From Chlorops oryzae (taxonomy: Eukaryota; Arthropoda; Insecta; Diptera; Chloropidae), in NCBI GenBank assembly GCA_020466095.1, contig CM035809.1, positions 9,019,307-9,083,306 on the forward strand: a stretch of DNA of 64,000 nt, read 5' to 3'. Shown piece by piece: positions 58,830 through 64,000 of the stretch. The number at the start of each line of letters is the position of its first letter. The first letter of the stretch is position 1. The position numbers were made by a program, and so were the translations under genes. Under the pieces are notes generated by a model that saw nothing but the letters and a program-made list of their open reading frames with translations, searched no databases and was not told where the DNA came from.

Positions 58830-60680
58830 AGACAAAGGGAGAGAGAATGAGAGAGAGGATGAGAGATAGAATGAGAGATAGATGAGAGAGAGAATGAGAG
58901 AGAGAATTAGAGAGATACTGAGAGAGAGAATGAGAGAGATAAGAGAGATGAGAATGAGGTATGAGAATGAGAGAGAGTAAGAGAGATTGAGAGAGATAAT
59001 GAGAGAGATAATGAGAGAGATAATGAGAGAGAGTAATGAGAGAGATAATGAGAGAGATAATGAGAGAGATAATGAGAGAGATAATGAGAGAGATAATGAG
59101 AGAGATAATGAGAGAGATAATGAGAGAGATAATGAGAGAGATAATGAGAGAGAAATGAGAGAGATAATGAGAGAGATAATGAGAGAGATAACGAGAGAGA
59201 TAATGAGAGAGATGAGAGAAAATGAGAAGGAGAGAATGAGGAGATGAAGAGAGAGAGAAAATAAAGAATGAATGAGGAGAAGAACTGAGAGAAGAAGAGA
59301 TGAATGAGAGAGAGAATGAGAGATAAGATGGAGAAATAATGAGAGGAGATAAATGAGAGAGATAATGAGAGAATGAGAGAGATAACGAGAGAGATAATGA
59401 GAGAGGGAATGAGTCAGTGAGAGAGATAATGAGAAAGGGAATGAGTGAGTGAAAGAGCGAGAGGGAAAATAAAGAATGAATGAGGGAGAAAACTGAAAAA
59501 AAATTTGAATGGAAGAGTGAACGATAAGATGAAAAATCAAGCGGAAAAGAGAGTGATTGCGGAAGAGGAGACGTGGAGAGGAAGAATATAGAGTTGCGTT
59601 ATTGAGAAAGACAGGAAGGGTTAGAGTGTGGAAAAAGAGTCGGAGATATATAGAGAAAGAGAGTGAGAGGAGGTGGGAGGGCGAAAATGTATGGTGAGAG
59701 GAGGAAAGATTAGTGGTTGGTGAGAGGGGAGAGAAAGTAGGTGGTGATAGAAGAGAGGGCGAGAGGAAAGAGCTAGGGAGTAGAGAGAAGGTGGAGTTGC
59801 AAAAGAGTGCGAAATTTAACGATAGAAGGAGAGAGAGAGAGAGAGAGAGAGCGTGAGAGTGCTTAGAGGGATAGAGAACTAGAGAACAAGAAGAAACGAG
59901 TTTTGCTAATTAATTTGCTTTTTTATCTAGAATTTCCTGCCGGTATTTTACAAGGACACTTCTTCAATGCTCATCGTCCAAAGTACATGAATTATGGTGC
60001 TATCGGATATGTCATTGGACACGAGATCACACATGGATTTGATGATCAGGGCCGCCAGTTCGATGTTAATGGCAACTTGATTGATTGGTGGCAGCCTGAT
60101 ACGCAGACAGCGTATTTGGAAAAGGCGCGGTGTATTATTGAACAGTATGGCAATTACACGGACAGTCAGACGGGCCTAAACGTAAGTTGAAATGGTTCGA
60201 AACTGCTATTTTGGGAAGAGATTCTTTCCATAACCATTCTTCTTTAAATCTTTTTCCAGTTAAATGGTATTAATACTCAAGGAGAGAACATTGCCGACAA
60301 TGGTGGCGTTAAAGAGTCCTACCTTGCATATAGAAAGTGGGCTGCAGAGAATGGACCAGAACCGAAATTGCCAGGCCTTGAATATACACCTGAACAGTTA
60401 TTCTGGATCTCTGCTGGTCAAACTTGGTGCACAAAGTATCGTACTGGTAAGTAGAGATCTGGATAAATGAATTCAAATGAAATTTACATCTAATCTTGTT
60501 ATCTTTCTCTCTTCTTTCTCTTCTTTAGAATCTCTTAAAATGCGCATAACAACCGGTGCACATTCTCCCTCGCAGTTCCGTGTATTGGGCTCTTTGTCGA
60601 ATATGAAAGATTTCGCTAAAGATTTTCAATGTCCGGAAGGCTCTCCAATGAATCCAGTGCACAAATGCGAAGTTTGGTGA
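23197..60680 (+). CDS. Nep2: Neprilysin-type M13 zinc metallopeptidase (Nep2-like), ten exons, 31.7 kb intron 1
   Basis: Exons: 23197-23213, 54924-55060, 55122-55520, 55589-about 55740 (damaged), 56987-57163, 57238-57614, 58327-58736, 59931-60181, 60260-60446, 60529-60680. Except at the damaged exon 4, phases join exactly with GT/AG borders. Exon 1 gives only MQTVI plus two bases of Lys; exon 2 continues KNPNWWRRR and a membrane segment (residues about 19-45), so this is a type II membrane protein. The catalytic domain shows NAFYSS (exon 7), the zinc motif HEITH in [16 protein letters not shown] (exon 8), the third ligand in ENIADNGG (exon 9), and the C-terminal CEVW. From family knowledge, neprilysins cleave extracellular peptides, including neuropeptides and tachykinins. 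Downstream of exon 4 the protein is intact (517 residues). Exon 4 carries a frameshift and a stop. The Nep2 label rests on the N-terminal match; another Nep paralogue is less likely. Confidence 0.88.
24126..24232. repeat. 107 bp TTAA-flanked mini-MITE
   Basis: It runs from TTAACCCTTTACTG to CGGTAAAGGGTTAA. TTAA borders suggest piggyBac-type mobilisation. Related ends occur at 24318, 33601 and 33716. Confidence 0.65.
24318..24769. repeat. TTAA-flanked element with tandem units, interrupted by a SINE
   Basis: It starts TTAACCCTCTACTGCATGAT and ends CAATAGAGGGTTAA. Three diverged tandem units each begin TTAACCC(T)..(C)ATGA (about 24318, 24384 and 24451). A tRNA-derived SINE (24529-24734) sits inside, so the SINE is younger. 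Confidence 0.6.
24529..24734 (+). mobile_element. tRNA-derived SINE, copy 1
   Basis: The tRNA-like head has an A box near GCCGTAGTTGGGTGAG and a B box GGTTCAAGTCC. It is followed by a TTTTTCTGTTTCTGGTTTTC body and a tail ending CTAACCTAACC. Confidence 0.8.
24922..25081. repeat. 160 bp pogo/Tigger-like MITE
   Basis: The element is bracketed by TA (24920-24921 and 25082-25083). Its ends are CAGTGTACTCTCTCTTAA and GGAGAGAGTAAACTG. Related sequence (TCCGC..TAGGCGGACA) occurs in reverse at about 38660-38830. Confidence 0.7.
25594..25912. repeat. pogo-like MITE, about 320 bp, with duplicated left end
   Basis: The ends are CAGTAGTTTCGCTATATAAG and its complement CTTATATAGCGAAACTACTG, bracketed by TA. 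The left terminus is present twice in tandem (starting 25594 and 25610), an odd duplication. The interior has inverted TTATAAGAAAATT(C/T)TTTCTTA blocks. Confidence 0.8.
25932..26679. mobile_element. piggyBac-like non-autonomous element, 748 bp
   Basis: TTAA at both borders. The ends are TTAAGGGGACCTTATA and AGAAAGTCCCCTTAA. It contains no transposase. Its internal style (repeated TTTTTT and CTCAAAACTAC) resembles the 26953 and 50626 elements. Confidence 0.65.
26953..27696. mobile_element. piggyBac-like element, 744 bp, copy 1
   Basis: TTAA borders with inverted ends GGGGGTCTTCTCATTGA and CTCAATGAGAAGACCCCC. A closely matching copy lies at 50626-51368 in the opposite orientation. The interior carries palindrome-rich sequence (TTCTCGGGTGAAC/GTTCACCCGAGAA) and no transposase. 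Confidence 0.85.
27697..29253 (+). other. Neprilysin intron 1; nothing coding seen
   Basis: The phrase GGACCAGTTTGGGACTAGAC and a long non-repetitive stretch (about 28380-28760) with GC-richer blocks are present. The latter could be regulatory, but no motif proves it. Confidence 0.35.
29254..30045. mobile_element. pogo-like element, long form, interrupted by a 484 bp insertion
   Basis: CAGTAGTTTCGCTATATAAG and its complement, bracketed by TA (29252-29253 and 30046-30047). The outer parts match the 25594-25912 element in reverse orientation. The inner 29309-29792 is absent from that copy and is flanked by TTTAAGAAA on each side. Confidence 0.75.
29309..29792. mobile_element. Insertion inside the pogo-like element, 9 bp duplication
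   Basis: The empty site is visible in the short copy near 25855. Here TTTAAGAAA occurs at 29300-29308 and again at 29794-29802. The insert begins GGAATCTCAGGGCACCAA and repeats GGAATCTTAGGGCACCAA near 29722. No terminal inverted repeat or gene is recognised. Confidence 0.55.
30945..31950. mobile_element. ATCGATT-array repeat, copy 1
   Basis: Shares TATCGATAGTTTTGATTCAT, the following GCTTTGGAAAG..GGTGCTGGCGGTGACAGAG block, an array of TATCGATTA units about every 13 bases, and a tail (TTCTGCGAGTCTTATGTGTC) with the copy at 35759-36710. It is interrupted by a MITE at 31411-31574 that the second copy lacks. An apparent 124-residue frame (31024-31398) only reads the array. Confidence 0.7.
31411..31574. 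repeat. 162 bp palindromic MITE inserted in the ATCGATT-array repeat
   Basis: Arms CATGTTAAGACATTTCGATA and GAAGTGTCTTAACGTGTAAA with the CCATACCACATCCCCGTGCG core. It is the fourth good copy in the window. Confidence 0.75.
31951..33600 (+). other. Neprilysin intron 1; diverged inverted partner of 52490-52690 at 32500-32720
   Basis: GGGAACATCTTAATGTTTTA, the CGGACCTTATTTTGAGACAT phrase and CTTTCGGTCTTGCGC recur in reverse at 52490-52690. It begins near CACTGTTCCCAGC, recalling the hAT-like MITE at 45429. No gene is seen. Confidence 0.45.
33601..33864. repeat. TTAA-flanked MITE, 264 bp
   Basis: TTAACCCATTTGCGTCC at the left and GGGCGCAAATGGGTTAA at the right. An internal unit beginning TTAACCCTTTACTGCATGAT (about 33715) belongs to the 24318 family, so related units are nested or composite. 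Confidence 0.7.
33865..35758 (+). other. Neprilysin intron 1; nothing coding seen
   Basis: Mostly unique AT-rich sequence. A CTCTCT tract lies at about 34124-34152, a GA tract at about 34745-34770 and T-tracts at about 34980-35005. No supported gene. Confidence 0.35.
35759..36710. mobile_element. ATCGATT-array repeat, copy 2
   Basis: Same order of blocks as copy 1 without the MITE. The array at about 35905-36345 holds roughly two dozen (T)ATCGAT(T/A) motifs with short A/T spacers. Confidence 0.7.
36711..38224 (+). other. Neprilysin intron 1; simple-sequence region and SINE target
   Basis: At about 37010-37390 there is a degenerate run of ACTTAACTT/AACCTAAC phrases. At about 37600-37970 GTT-rich microsatellites flank a unique GC-richer block. 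A fragment CAGTGGACTCTGGATAAAGT at about 38072 looks like a pogo-like MITE end. Confidence 0.4.
38225..38434 (+). mobile_element. tRNA-derived SINE, copy 2, with 10 bp target duplication
   Basis: The head has a GGTTGAGATTCC region and a B-box-like GGTGCGACTCC, then the same body and CTAACCTAACC tail as copy 1. ATGGAAGGTT flanks both ends (38215-38224 and 38435-38444), showing retrotransposition. Confidence 0.85.
39340..39667 (-). mobile_element. DINE-1-like (Helentron) 5' fragment
   Basis: Read on the minus strand it starts TTTTTATACCCAGCG. It continues with TATATATTCTCGATCAGGAT, an ACTGAATCGATTTATCCATG block, GTCCATTCGTCCGTC, and later CCACGCCCACAAATG. These blocks and their order are those of Drosophila DINE-1 elements. 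The 3' end is missing. Confidence 0.65.
40488..41740. repeat. Cluster of TGACA/TGTCA palindromes with CAGCAGGAAA-type MITE ends
   Basis: Many copies of GATGACAATGTCATC-like palindromes occur, densest at 40615-40700, 41040-41140 and 41395-41510. One MITE of the CCCAGCAGG family probably spans about 41005-41267 (ends CCCCTAGCATG and CATTTCCTGCTGGGG). Another right end is at about 41722-41740. Borders are uncertain. Confidence 0.5.
40779..40855 (+). mobile_element. tRNA-like SINE head, second family
   Basis: GTGGCGTAGATTATGAGTGC followed by a perfect B box GGTTCGATCCC. The arms do not fold into a full tRNA cloverleaf with an acceptor stem, so I call it SINE-derived rather than a tRNA gene. Confidence 0.45.
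41741..43889 (+). other. Neprilysin intron 1; unique GC-richer block at 42300-42660
   Basis: The 42300-42660 block is less AT-rich, lacks repeats seen elsewhere here, and is open on the minus strand for 173 codons without a recognisable domain. An intronic enhancer is possible. The phrase GCTATTGGAAACCAGGCAT at about 41831-41849 also occurs at 30817 and, reversed, at 26799, so it marks another dispersed repeat. Confidence 0.35.
44098..44809. mobile_element. hAT-like element inserted in the DINE-1-like element, perfect 8 bp duplication
   Basis: The ends TAGGGTTGCCAACTTTCT and AGAATGTTGGCAGCTA are inverted. GGTATATC is duplicated exactly at 44090-44097 and 44810-44817. The interior has no long frame. 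It contains an old reverse copy of the pogo-like MITE at about 44512-44665. Confidence 0.8.
44512..44665. repeat. Old pogo-like MITE nested in the hAT-like element
   Basis: ACTGTCGAAACTCTCTATAA, AAAAAGCCTTGAGG and CTATAGAGAGAAATTTGTTT match the reverse complement of the 10853-11014 MITE in order. Confidence 0.6.
45429..45643. mobile_element. hAT-like MITE, 215 bp, perfect 8 bp duplication
   Basis: The ends CACTGTTGCCAGATTTTTAG and CTAAACTGACAACAGTG are inverted. GCTTTTTC flanks both ends (45421-45428 and 45644-45651). Inner arms share GGGGAATATTCTCC/GGGGAGATTCCCC. Confidence 0.85.
45652..49639 (+). other. Neprilysin intron 1; nothing coding seen
   Basis: Long mostly unique stretch. The block at about 46080-46300 is less AT-rich and non-repetitive. 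Small frames on either strand lack domains or splice context. Confidence 0.35.
49652..49839 (-). mobile_element. tRNA-derived SINE, copy 3
   Basis: On the minus strand: GTCGGCCTCCGTAGCGCAGT (A box), B box GGTTCAACTCC, the TTTTTTCTGTTTC body, and a tail ending near CACACTAACC. The flanks ATAAGCTTCGTT (49640-49651) and ATAAGTTTCCTT (49840-49851) match at 10 of 12, consistent with a target duplication. Confidence 0.8.
49852..50625 (+). other. Neprilysin intron 1; nothing coding seen
   Basis: A (GAC)n microsatellite lies at about 50155-50175, with a unique block around it. No gene. Confidence 0.4.
50626..51368. mobile_element. piggyBac-like element, 743 bp, copy 2 (inverted)
   Basis: TTAA borders, ends GGGGGTCTTCTCATTGA and TCAATGAGAAGACCCCC. 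It matches the copy at 26953-27696 throughout in the opposite direction, including the GACGCTCCGGAGACCCGGAA block. Confidence 0.85.
51369..53431 (+). other. Neprilysin intron 1; includes inverted partner of the 32.6 kb repeat
   Basis: 52490-52690 is a reverse, diverged match to 32500-32720. The rest shows no gene. Confidence 0.4.
53432..53560 (+). mobile_element. tRNA-derived SINE, copy 4, 3'-truncated
   Basis: GTGGCGTAGTTGATCG A-box region, B box GGTTCAACTCC, then TTTTTTCTGTTTCGGTTCTT, after which similarity stops. Confidence 0.75.
53634..54317. mobile_element. hAT-like element with GCGAAT subterminal arrays, 684 bp
   Basis: The ends TAGTGATGTAACGAAT and ATTCGTTACATCACTA are inverted. ATTTAAAC is duplicated exactly (53626-53633 and 54318-54325). 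Both subterminal regions contain runs of GCGAATGCGAATGCGAAT. No transposase ORF. Confidence 0.9.
54326..54923 (+). other. End of neprilysin intron 1
   Basis: Contains GTGGGCGTGG phrases (about 54342 and 54490) reminiscent of DINE-1, a CTCTCT tract at about 54700-54725, and the acceptor TTTCACAG ending at 54923. Confidence 0.45.
55589..55990 (+). pseudogene. Damaged exon 4 of the neprilysin gene and a noisy second copy
   Basis: The exon reads well from 55589 ([20 protein letters not shown], then [15 protein letters not shown]). A one-base loss near 55692-55694 then shifts the frame, giving an in-frame stop at 55723-55725. In the +1 frame the protein continues [20 protein letters not shown] to about 55750. 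From about 55740 the sequence becomes a poor repeat of intron 3's end plus exon 4: TAGCTTGATTGAACT echoes TAGCTTTGATTGAGACT, and ATATTCAGAGTCCTCGGAG echoes ATATTTCAGAGTCCCTCGGA. Fragments at about 55930-55995 recall exon 3 (GATATTCGGATAAGCTG against GATTTCGGATAAGCTG). The true 3' end of exon 4, about 20 codons before exon 5's IDQSAIGL, is missing. It is either an assembly error or a real lesion. Confidence 0.7.
55991..56935 (+). repeat. GA-rich simple-sequence tract in neprilysin intron 4
   Basis: Nearly 950 bases of GAGA with interspersed GTGAGAGAAGAGAGA units. It creates long artificial open frames on both strands. It adjoins the damaged exon 4. Confidence 0.9.
58757..59880 (+). repeat. GA-rich tract with 12 bp minisatellite in neprilysin intron 7
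   Basis: At about 58990-59215 the unit GAGAGATAATGA is repeated nearly without change. The rest is GAGA/GGAGA. It is the same strand bias as the intron 4 tract. Confidence 0.9.
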
Positions 60681-61204
60681 GCATTGCGATCCACTCTTTT
60701 GCTCTTTAGTTTGTAAGGCAGAACTTTTTTAAGTACCCTCGTAATTATGCGGCGTTTTCACAATCGAACCAAGTGCAGAATTTTGTTGATGTATGTTTAA
60801 TGTCAGTCTTAGGATTATGTAGTTGTTGTTTTAATTTTAATTTGAATCTATGTAATTGTATTCCGTATTCTATATTCGTATTCGTAACTGTAATTTCGTA
60901 AATTTTTATGTTTTTACATTTATAACTATTTATTTATAGTCTCGACACACAAACAATGAACAATTATGAAACCCAAATATGGTCAAAATTAAATGAAAAT
61001 GTCTTTTAAGAGTTTAGATTTTCGTTCATTTCATTCAACCGGTGCTAACTTTCGCGCGATTAAATTTTCCACGATAGTTTCTATGGACCATTGTGGAATT
61101 CATTGCTGCGAAATTTTAAAGGAAGTTGAAGGTATTATTTTCATTTAGTTTTCGGTCCGATGCACTATGGGTAAAAATACCACTTTTTCTGGCCAAAAAT
61201 CTAG
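60681..61204 (+). other. 3' flank of the neprilysin gene
   Basis: The 3' UTR begins here. A weak ATTAAA-type signal occurs at about 60988. No further gene. Confidence 0.4.
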
Positions 61205-62050
61205 GTTTCTGAATATTGGGGTTTTCGAGTGCGCTGATTACGATTATGGACTCAAAATTTAAAAATTCAAAATGGCGGATCCAATATGGCGGACCATTTT
61301 TACAAAAAATTAACCGATCTTTCTTAAAACTATCACACAGGGTTTTCGAGGGTGCTGATTACGATTATGGACTCAAAATTTAAAAATTCAAAATGGCGGA
61401 TCCAATATGGCGGACAATTTTTACAAAAAACTAACCGGTCTTTCTTAAAATTATCACACCGGGGGTTTCGAGGGTGCTGATTACGATTATGGACTCAAAA
61501 TTTTAAAATCTAAAATGGCGGATCCAATATGGCGGACAACTTTTACAAAAAATTAACCGATCTTTCTTAAAATTATCACACAGGGGTTTTCGAGGGTGCT
61601 GATTACGATTATGGACTCAAAATTTAAAAATTCAAAATGGCGGATCCAATATGGCGGACCATTTTTATAAAAAATTAACCGATCTTTCTTAAAATTCGAG
61701 GGTGCTGATTACGATTATTATATATATACATTTCATTGATATTTGGTGTGCTGGTAAACTTCGAAAAAGGACATATCCTGGAAAAAAATGGACGCCGCCC
61801 TCCTCAAGCCACGCCCACAAATAAGCCCACAAATAAGGGTTTATCGTAACTTGTGAAGTAAATGGCGTAGAAGCTTCGAATTCGCAACATAGGTTGACCA
61901 AGGCGAATGAAAGGTGTAGGAAAAAAATTTATGTGGCCCGCCCACTGCCACGCCCACAAATGGAGAGGCAAAACATAGTGGGCCAATAATGTCGGGACGC
62001 TGGGTATTTCAAAGTCGGGCTTGACCGACTTTAGCTTTCTTACTTGTTTT
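61205..62050 (+). mobile_element. DINE-1-like (Helentron) element with 121 bp minisatellite
   Basis: About 4.3 tandem copies of a roughly 121 bp unit (GGTTTTCGAGGGTGCTGATT...) start at about 61220, 61341, 61462 and 61583, with a partial fifth at 61696. They are followed by GCCACGCCCACAAATA blocks and the end hairpin AAGTCGGGCTTGACCGACTT, then TAGCTTTCTTACTTGTTTT. Internal tandem repeats and that end are DINE-1 features. Confidence 0.75.
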
Positions 62051-62189
62051 ATTACTTTATTATTCTAGGACCACTCACAAAACTCATTAAAGGAATTAAA
62101 AAGGACGTTTTTGGTTATGCTTGCTGGTTGTCGGTCCTTAAGACTTTTTGTTCCGCTATCGCCGGACATGTTCTTTAATACTCATCAAT

Positions 62190-62482
62190 ATTTTGGGTAT
62201 AAAATTTTTGACTTATGAAGGAAAAAGTCATGCTTGAGCGAATTGCCCACTCGGATATATGGTAAGAGTACTAAAGTGCCAAAAGTCCTAAGATCTGTCT
62301 GCCTGTCGGTGCGAAATGAAGTCAAAATTTGTAGTGTAGGTATGTAGGATCCAGAGGAGGATCCTAAATAAAAATGGGCACTATCCATTTACCACCACGC
62401 CCACAAATGGGAGTTTTTTTTTTTTGTAACTTCCGCACGGAAAATCAGATTTAACCGACTTAAGTTTTCTTACCTAGTTTTT
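62190..62482 (+). mobile_element. Diverged DINE-1-like fragment
   Basis: TTTTGGGTATAAAATTTTTG near the start, CCACCACGCCCACAAATGGG in the middle and TTAAGTTTTCTTACCTAG at the end follow the same block order in shortened form. Confidence 0.45.
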
Positions 62483-62508
62483 TTTTCATAGTTTTAGGGC
62501 AGCGATGC

Positions 62509-62672
62509 CCCAGCAGGAAATTTGCTTAAAAGAGACCTTGAAAGAACCGATGATGTTAGGGTGACTTTGGAACCTTTATGCATGACATTTCGTAGGACAC
62601 TTTGTATGACATTTTCACACAAATCGGAAAATGTCACTGGTGACGCCTAGCAGGACATTTTTCTGCTAGTGG
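62509..62672. repeat. CCCAGCAGG-family MITE, about 164 bp
   Basis: Left end CCCAGCAGGAAATTTGC, right end ending CTGCTAGTGGG. GCGATG lies just outside on both sides. The interior contains ATGACATTT repeats like the 40.6-41.7 kb cluster. Confidence 0.5.
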
Positions 62673-64000
62673 GTGCGATGGCCCCAGGGGCATGGGCACA
62701 AAACATTCTCCGATGTTTCCTACTCTGACTTACAACACCTGCAGAGATATTTGTTTACCACTTTCCCATTTTTTTTTTCAAATGATACTTCAGTCGAGAG
62801 TGCCCTGTTAAATGTTCAGCTAAGATTTTAATATTGTTTTCTGTTTAGGTTGAGTGTGGCCTCCATCCTGATAGTCCTGGGACATAAGAGCCGTTTAGCT
62901 TGCCGCATGCCCTTGTGGGCTCTCCAGTATTCATTAAGGCTATGCTCTTCCCATATTGTGATCAGGTCATACCTAAAACTATTGTTAAGCCCACAAAAAA
63001 ACTTTGGAGTAATCTTTTTTCTGGACAATACGCTCTTCATTGCCTCCATTACCATCATACTCCGGTATGCAGTATAGAGTTACCGGCTTCCTCCTAAGGT
63101 TTGAAGGAGCCCGTGGCACTCATGAACATGTTTCGAGCTTAAGGTGAATGCTGATAGGGCTCTTAGATCCGCCTGGTTGTCCGAGAAGATACATATACTG
63201 GAGCCCGATGTATTCCTTCGTATGCCCATTCTAAAGCAAATCTCTAAAGCGTGGACTTACGCCTGAAAACTGAATGACGTTTTTCCAAAATAATAGGACC
63301 ATTATATGAACTTTCAATCCCGCTTTTAGCCCCCTTCGATGTGGAGTTTCGTAAAATCCATACCTAGCGGATTTCTACACCTTACAAGGAACCTACCGAA
63401 TTTCAGGTGTTATAGTTGCCAAGATTTCTTGATTAATCAGTGAGTAGTATATATGTATGTATGTATATACAATTGAAGTTTCTATGACGGTTGGGACTTT
63501 CCCCATCTGCCTGGTCACATCTCTGAAATGCCCACACATGAGAAGTGCATAATAAGCCAATTATTCTCCAACATTGGTACGCATAGAACTTGCAGCAATT
63601 TCCGAAAGCAATTATGAATGACAAATGTTCATAAGGAATTCCTCATGATTGTCCCACGACAGGACAATAGAATTCCATTATTTCGAATGTTAATGCATGT
63701 GCGAAATATTTCACATGAAGTTTTCTTTACTAAGGATATTTGATTTTAATTCATTGAAATCCGAGAAAGTTTGTGCGAAGTTTGGATGGTTAGATGAATG
63801 GATATATGGATGGATGGATGGATGGACGATAGGCAGGTGTTGCCAATTAAGGAATTGTTTTGATCAGAGGAAGTCTATAAAAGAGCGTGATATGCTTTGG
63901 AAGACAATAGTTCCTAAGGTTCTAAGATTCGATAATATAAAATAAATTATATAAAAATCTTTTGCAGAGCTTGAAATATTTTCGGGTTATCCAAAGTTCC
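62673..64000. other. Intergenic; nothing defined
   Basis: A (GTAT)n run lies at about 63449-63468 and a (GATG)n run at about 63800-63826. Short open frames have no recognisable product. Confidence 0.35.

Noticed and set aside
58701..59540. 279-codon minus-strand frame and 86-codon plus-strand frame in neprilysin intron 7
   Set aside because: Again translation of the GA tract and the 12 bp minisatellite.
1..64000. CRISPR arrays, operons, ribosome binding sites or prophage features
   Set aside because: The window is nuclear DNA of an insect with spliced genes; the tandem repeats seen are minisatellites, MITE arms or simple repeats without CRISPR spacing.

Overview
The window is eukaryotic nuclear DNA from a higher (cyclorrhaphan) fly. 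The genes are intron-split with GT/AG junctions, their proteins resemble Drosophila proteins, the DNA is AT-rich, and the space between genes is filled with insect-type DNA transposons, MITEs, tRNA-derived SINEs and elements that look like DINE-1 (Helentron). A tephritid-like fly with an expanded genome would fit, but the species cannot be fixed from the sequence alone.

Layout: 1-2384 (minus) is the 5' two exons of an Atg17/FIP200 (RB1CC1) autophagy scaffold gene, cut by the window edge. 2385-8389 has no host gene. It holds several inverted-repeat elements, one nearly intact mariner with a full transposase ORF (6405-7710), and a hAT-like element (7725-8339) that ends about 50 bp before the next start codon. 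8390-14811 (plus) is Wdr33, the WD40 subunit of the mRNA cleavage/polyadenylation factor, in nine exons. Its 3.2 kb intron 4 carries a 1.07 kb foldback element. 16664-19856 (minus) is Xe7/AKAP17A, an RS-rich splicing-associated protein, in eight exons, convergent with Wdr33. From about 22.75 kb to 60.68 kb lies one M13 metallopeptidase gene (neprilysin, Nep2-like). Only 17 coding bases sit in its first exon, followed by a 31.7 kb intron 1 packed with nested transposons, and then nine exons encoding the ectopeptidase. 60.7-64 kb is repeats and unassigned sequence.

The host genes do not form an operon or pathway. They are separate housekeeping or neuropeptide-degrading functions: autophagy initiation, 3'-end processing, splicing/PKA anchoring, and a cell-surface peptidase. 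The dominant biology is transposon layering. At least eight elements have readable target-site duplications (TA, TTAA, 8 bp, or SINE-type 10-12 bp), and several are inserted inside each other, giving a relative age order.

The two anomalies most worth attention are (i) exon 4 of the neprilysin gene, which runs into a frameshift, an in-frame stop, and a noisy second copy of itself before a long GA tract, so it is either an assembly artefact or a real lesion; and (ii) the Wdr33 start region, where transposons occupy almost everything upstream to about 50 bp before the ATG and an open frame runs from the transposon into the gene. I found no convincing novel multi-gene system.
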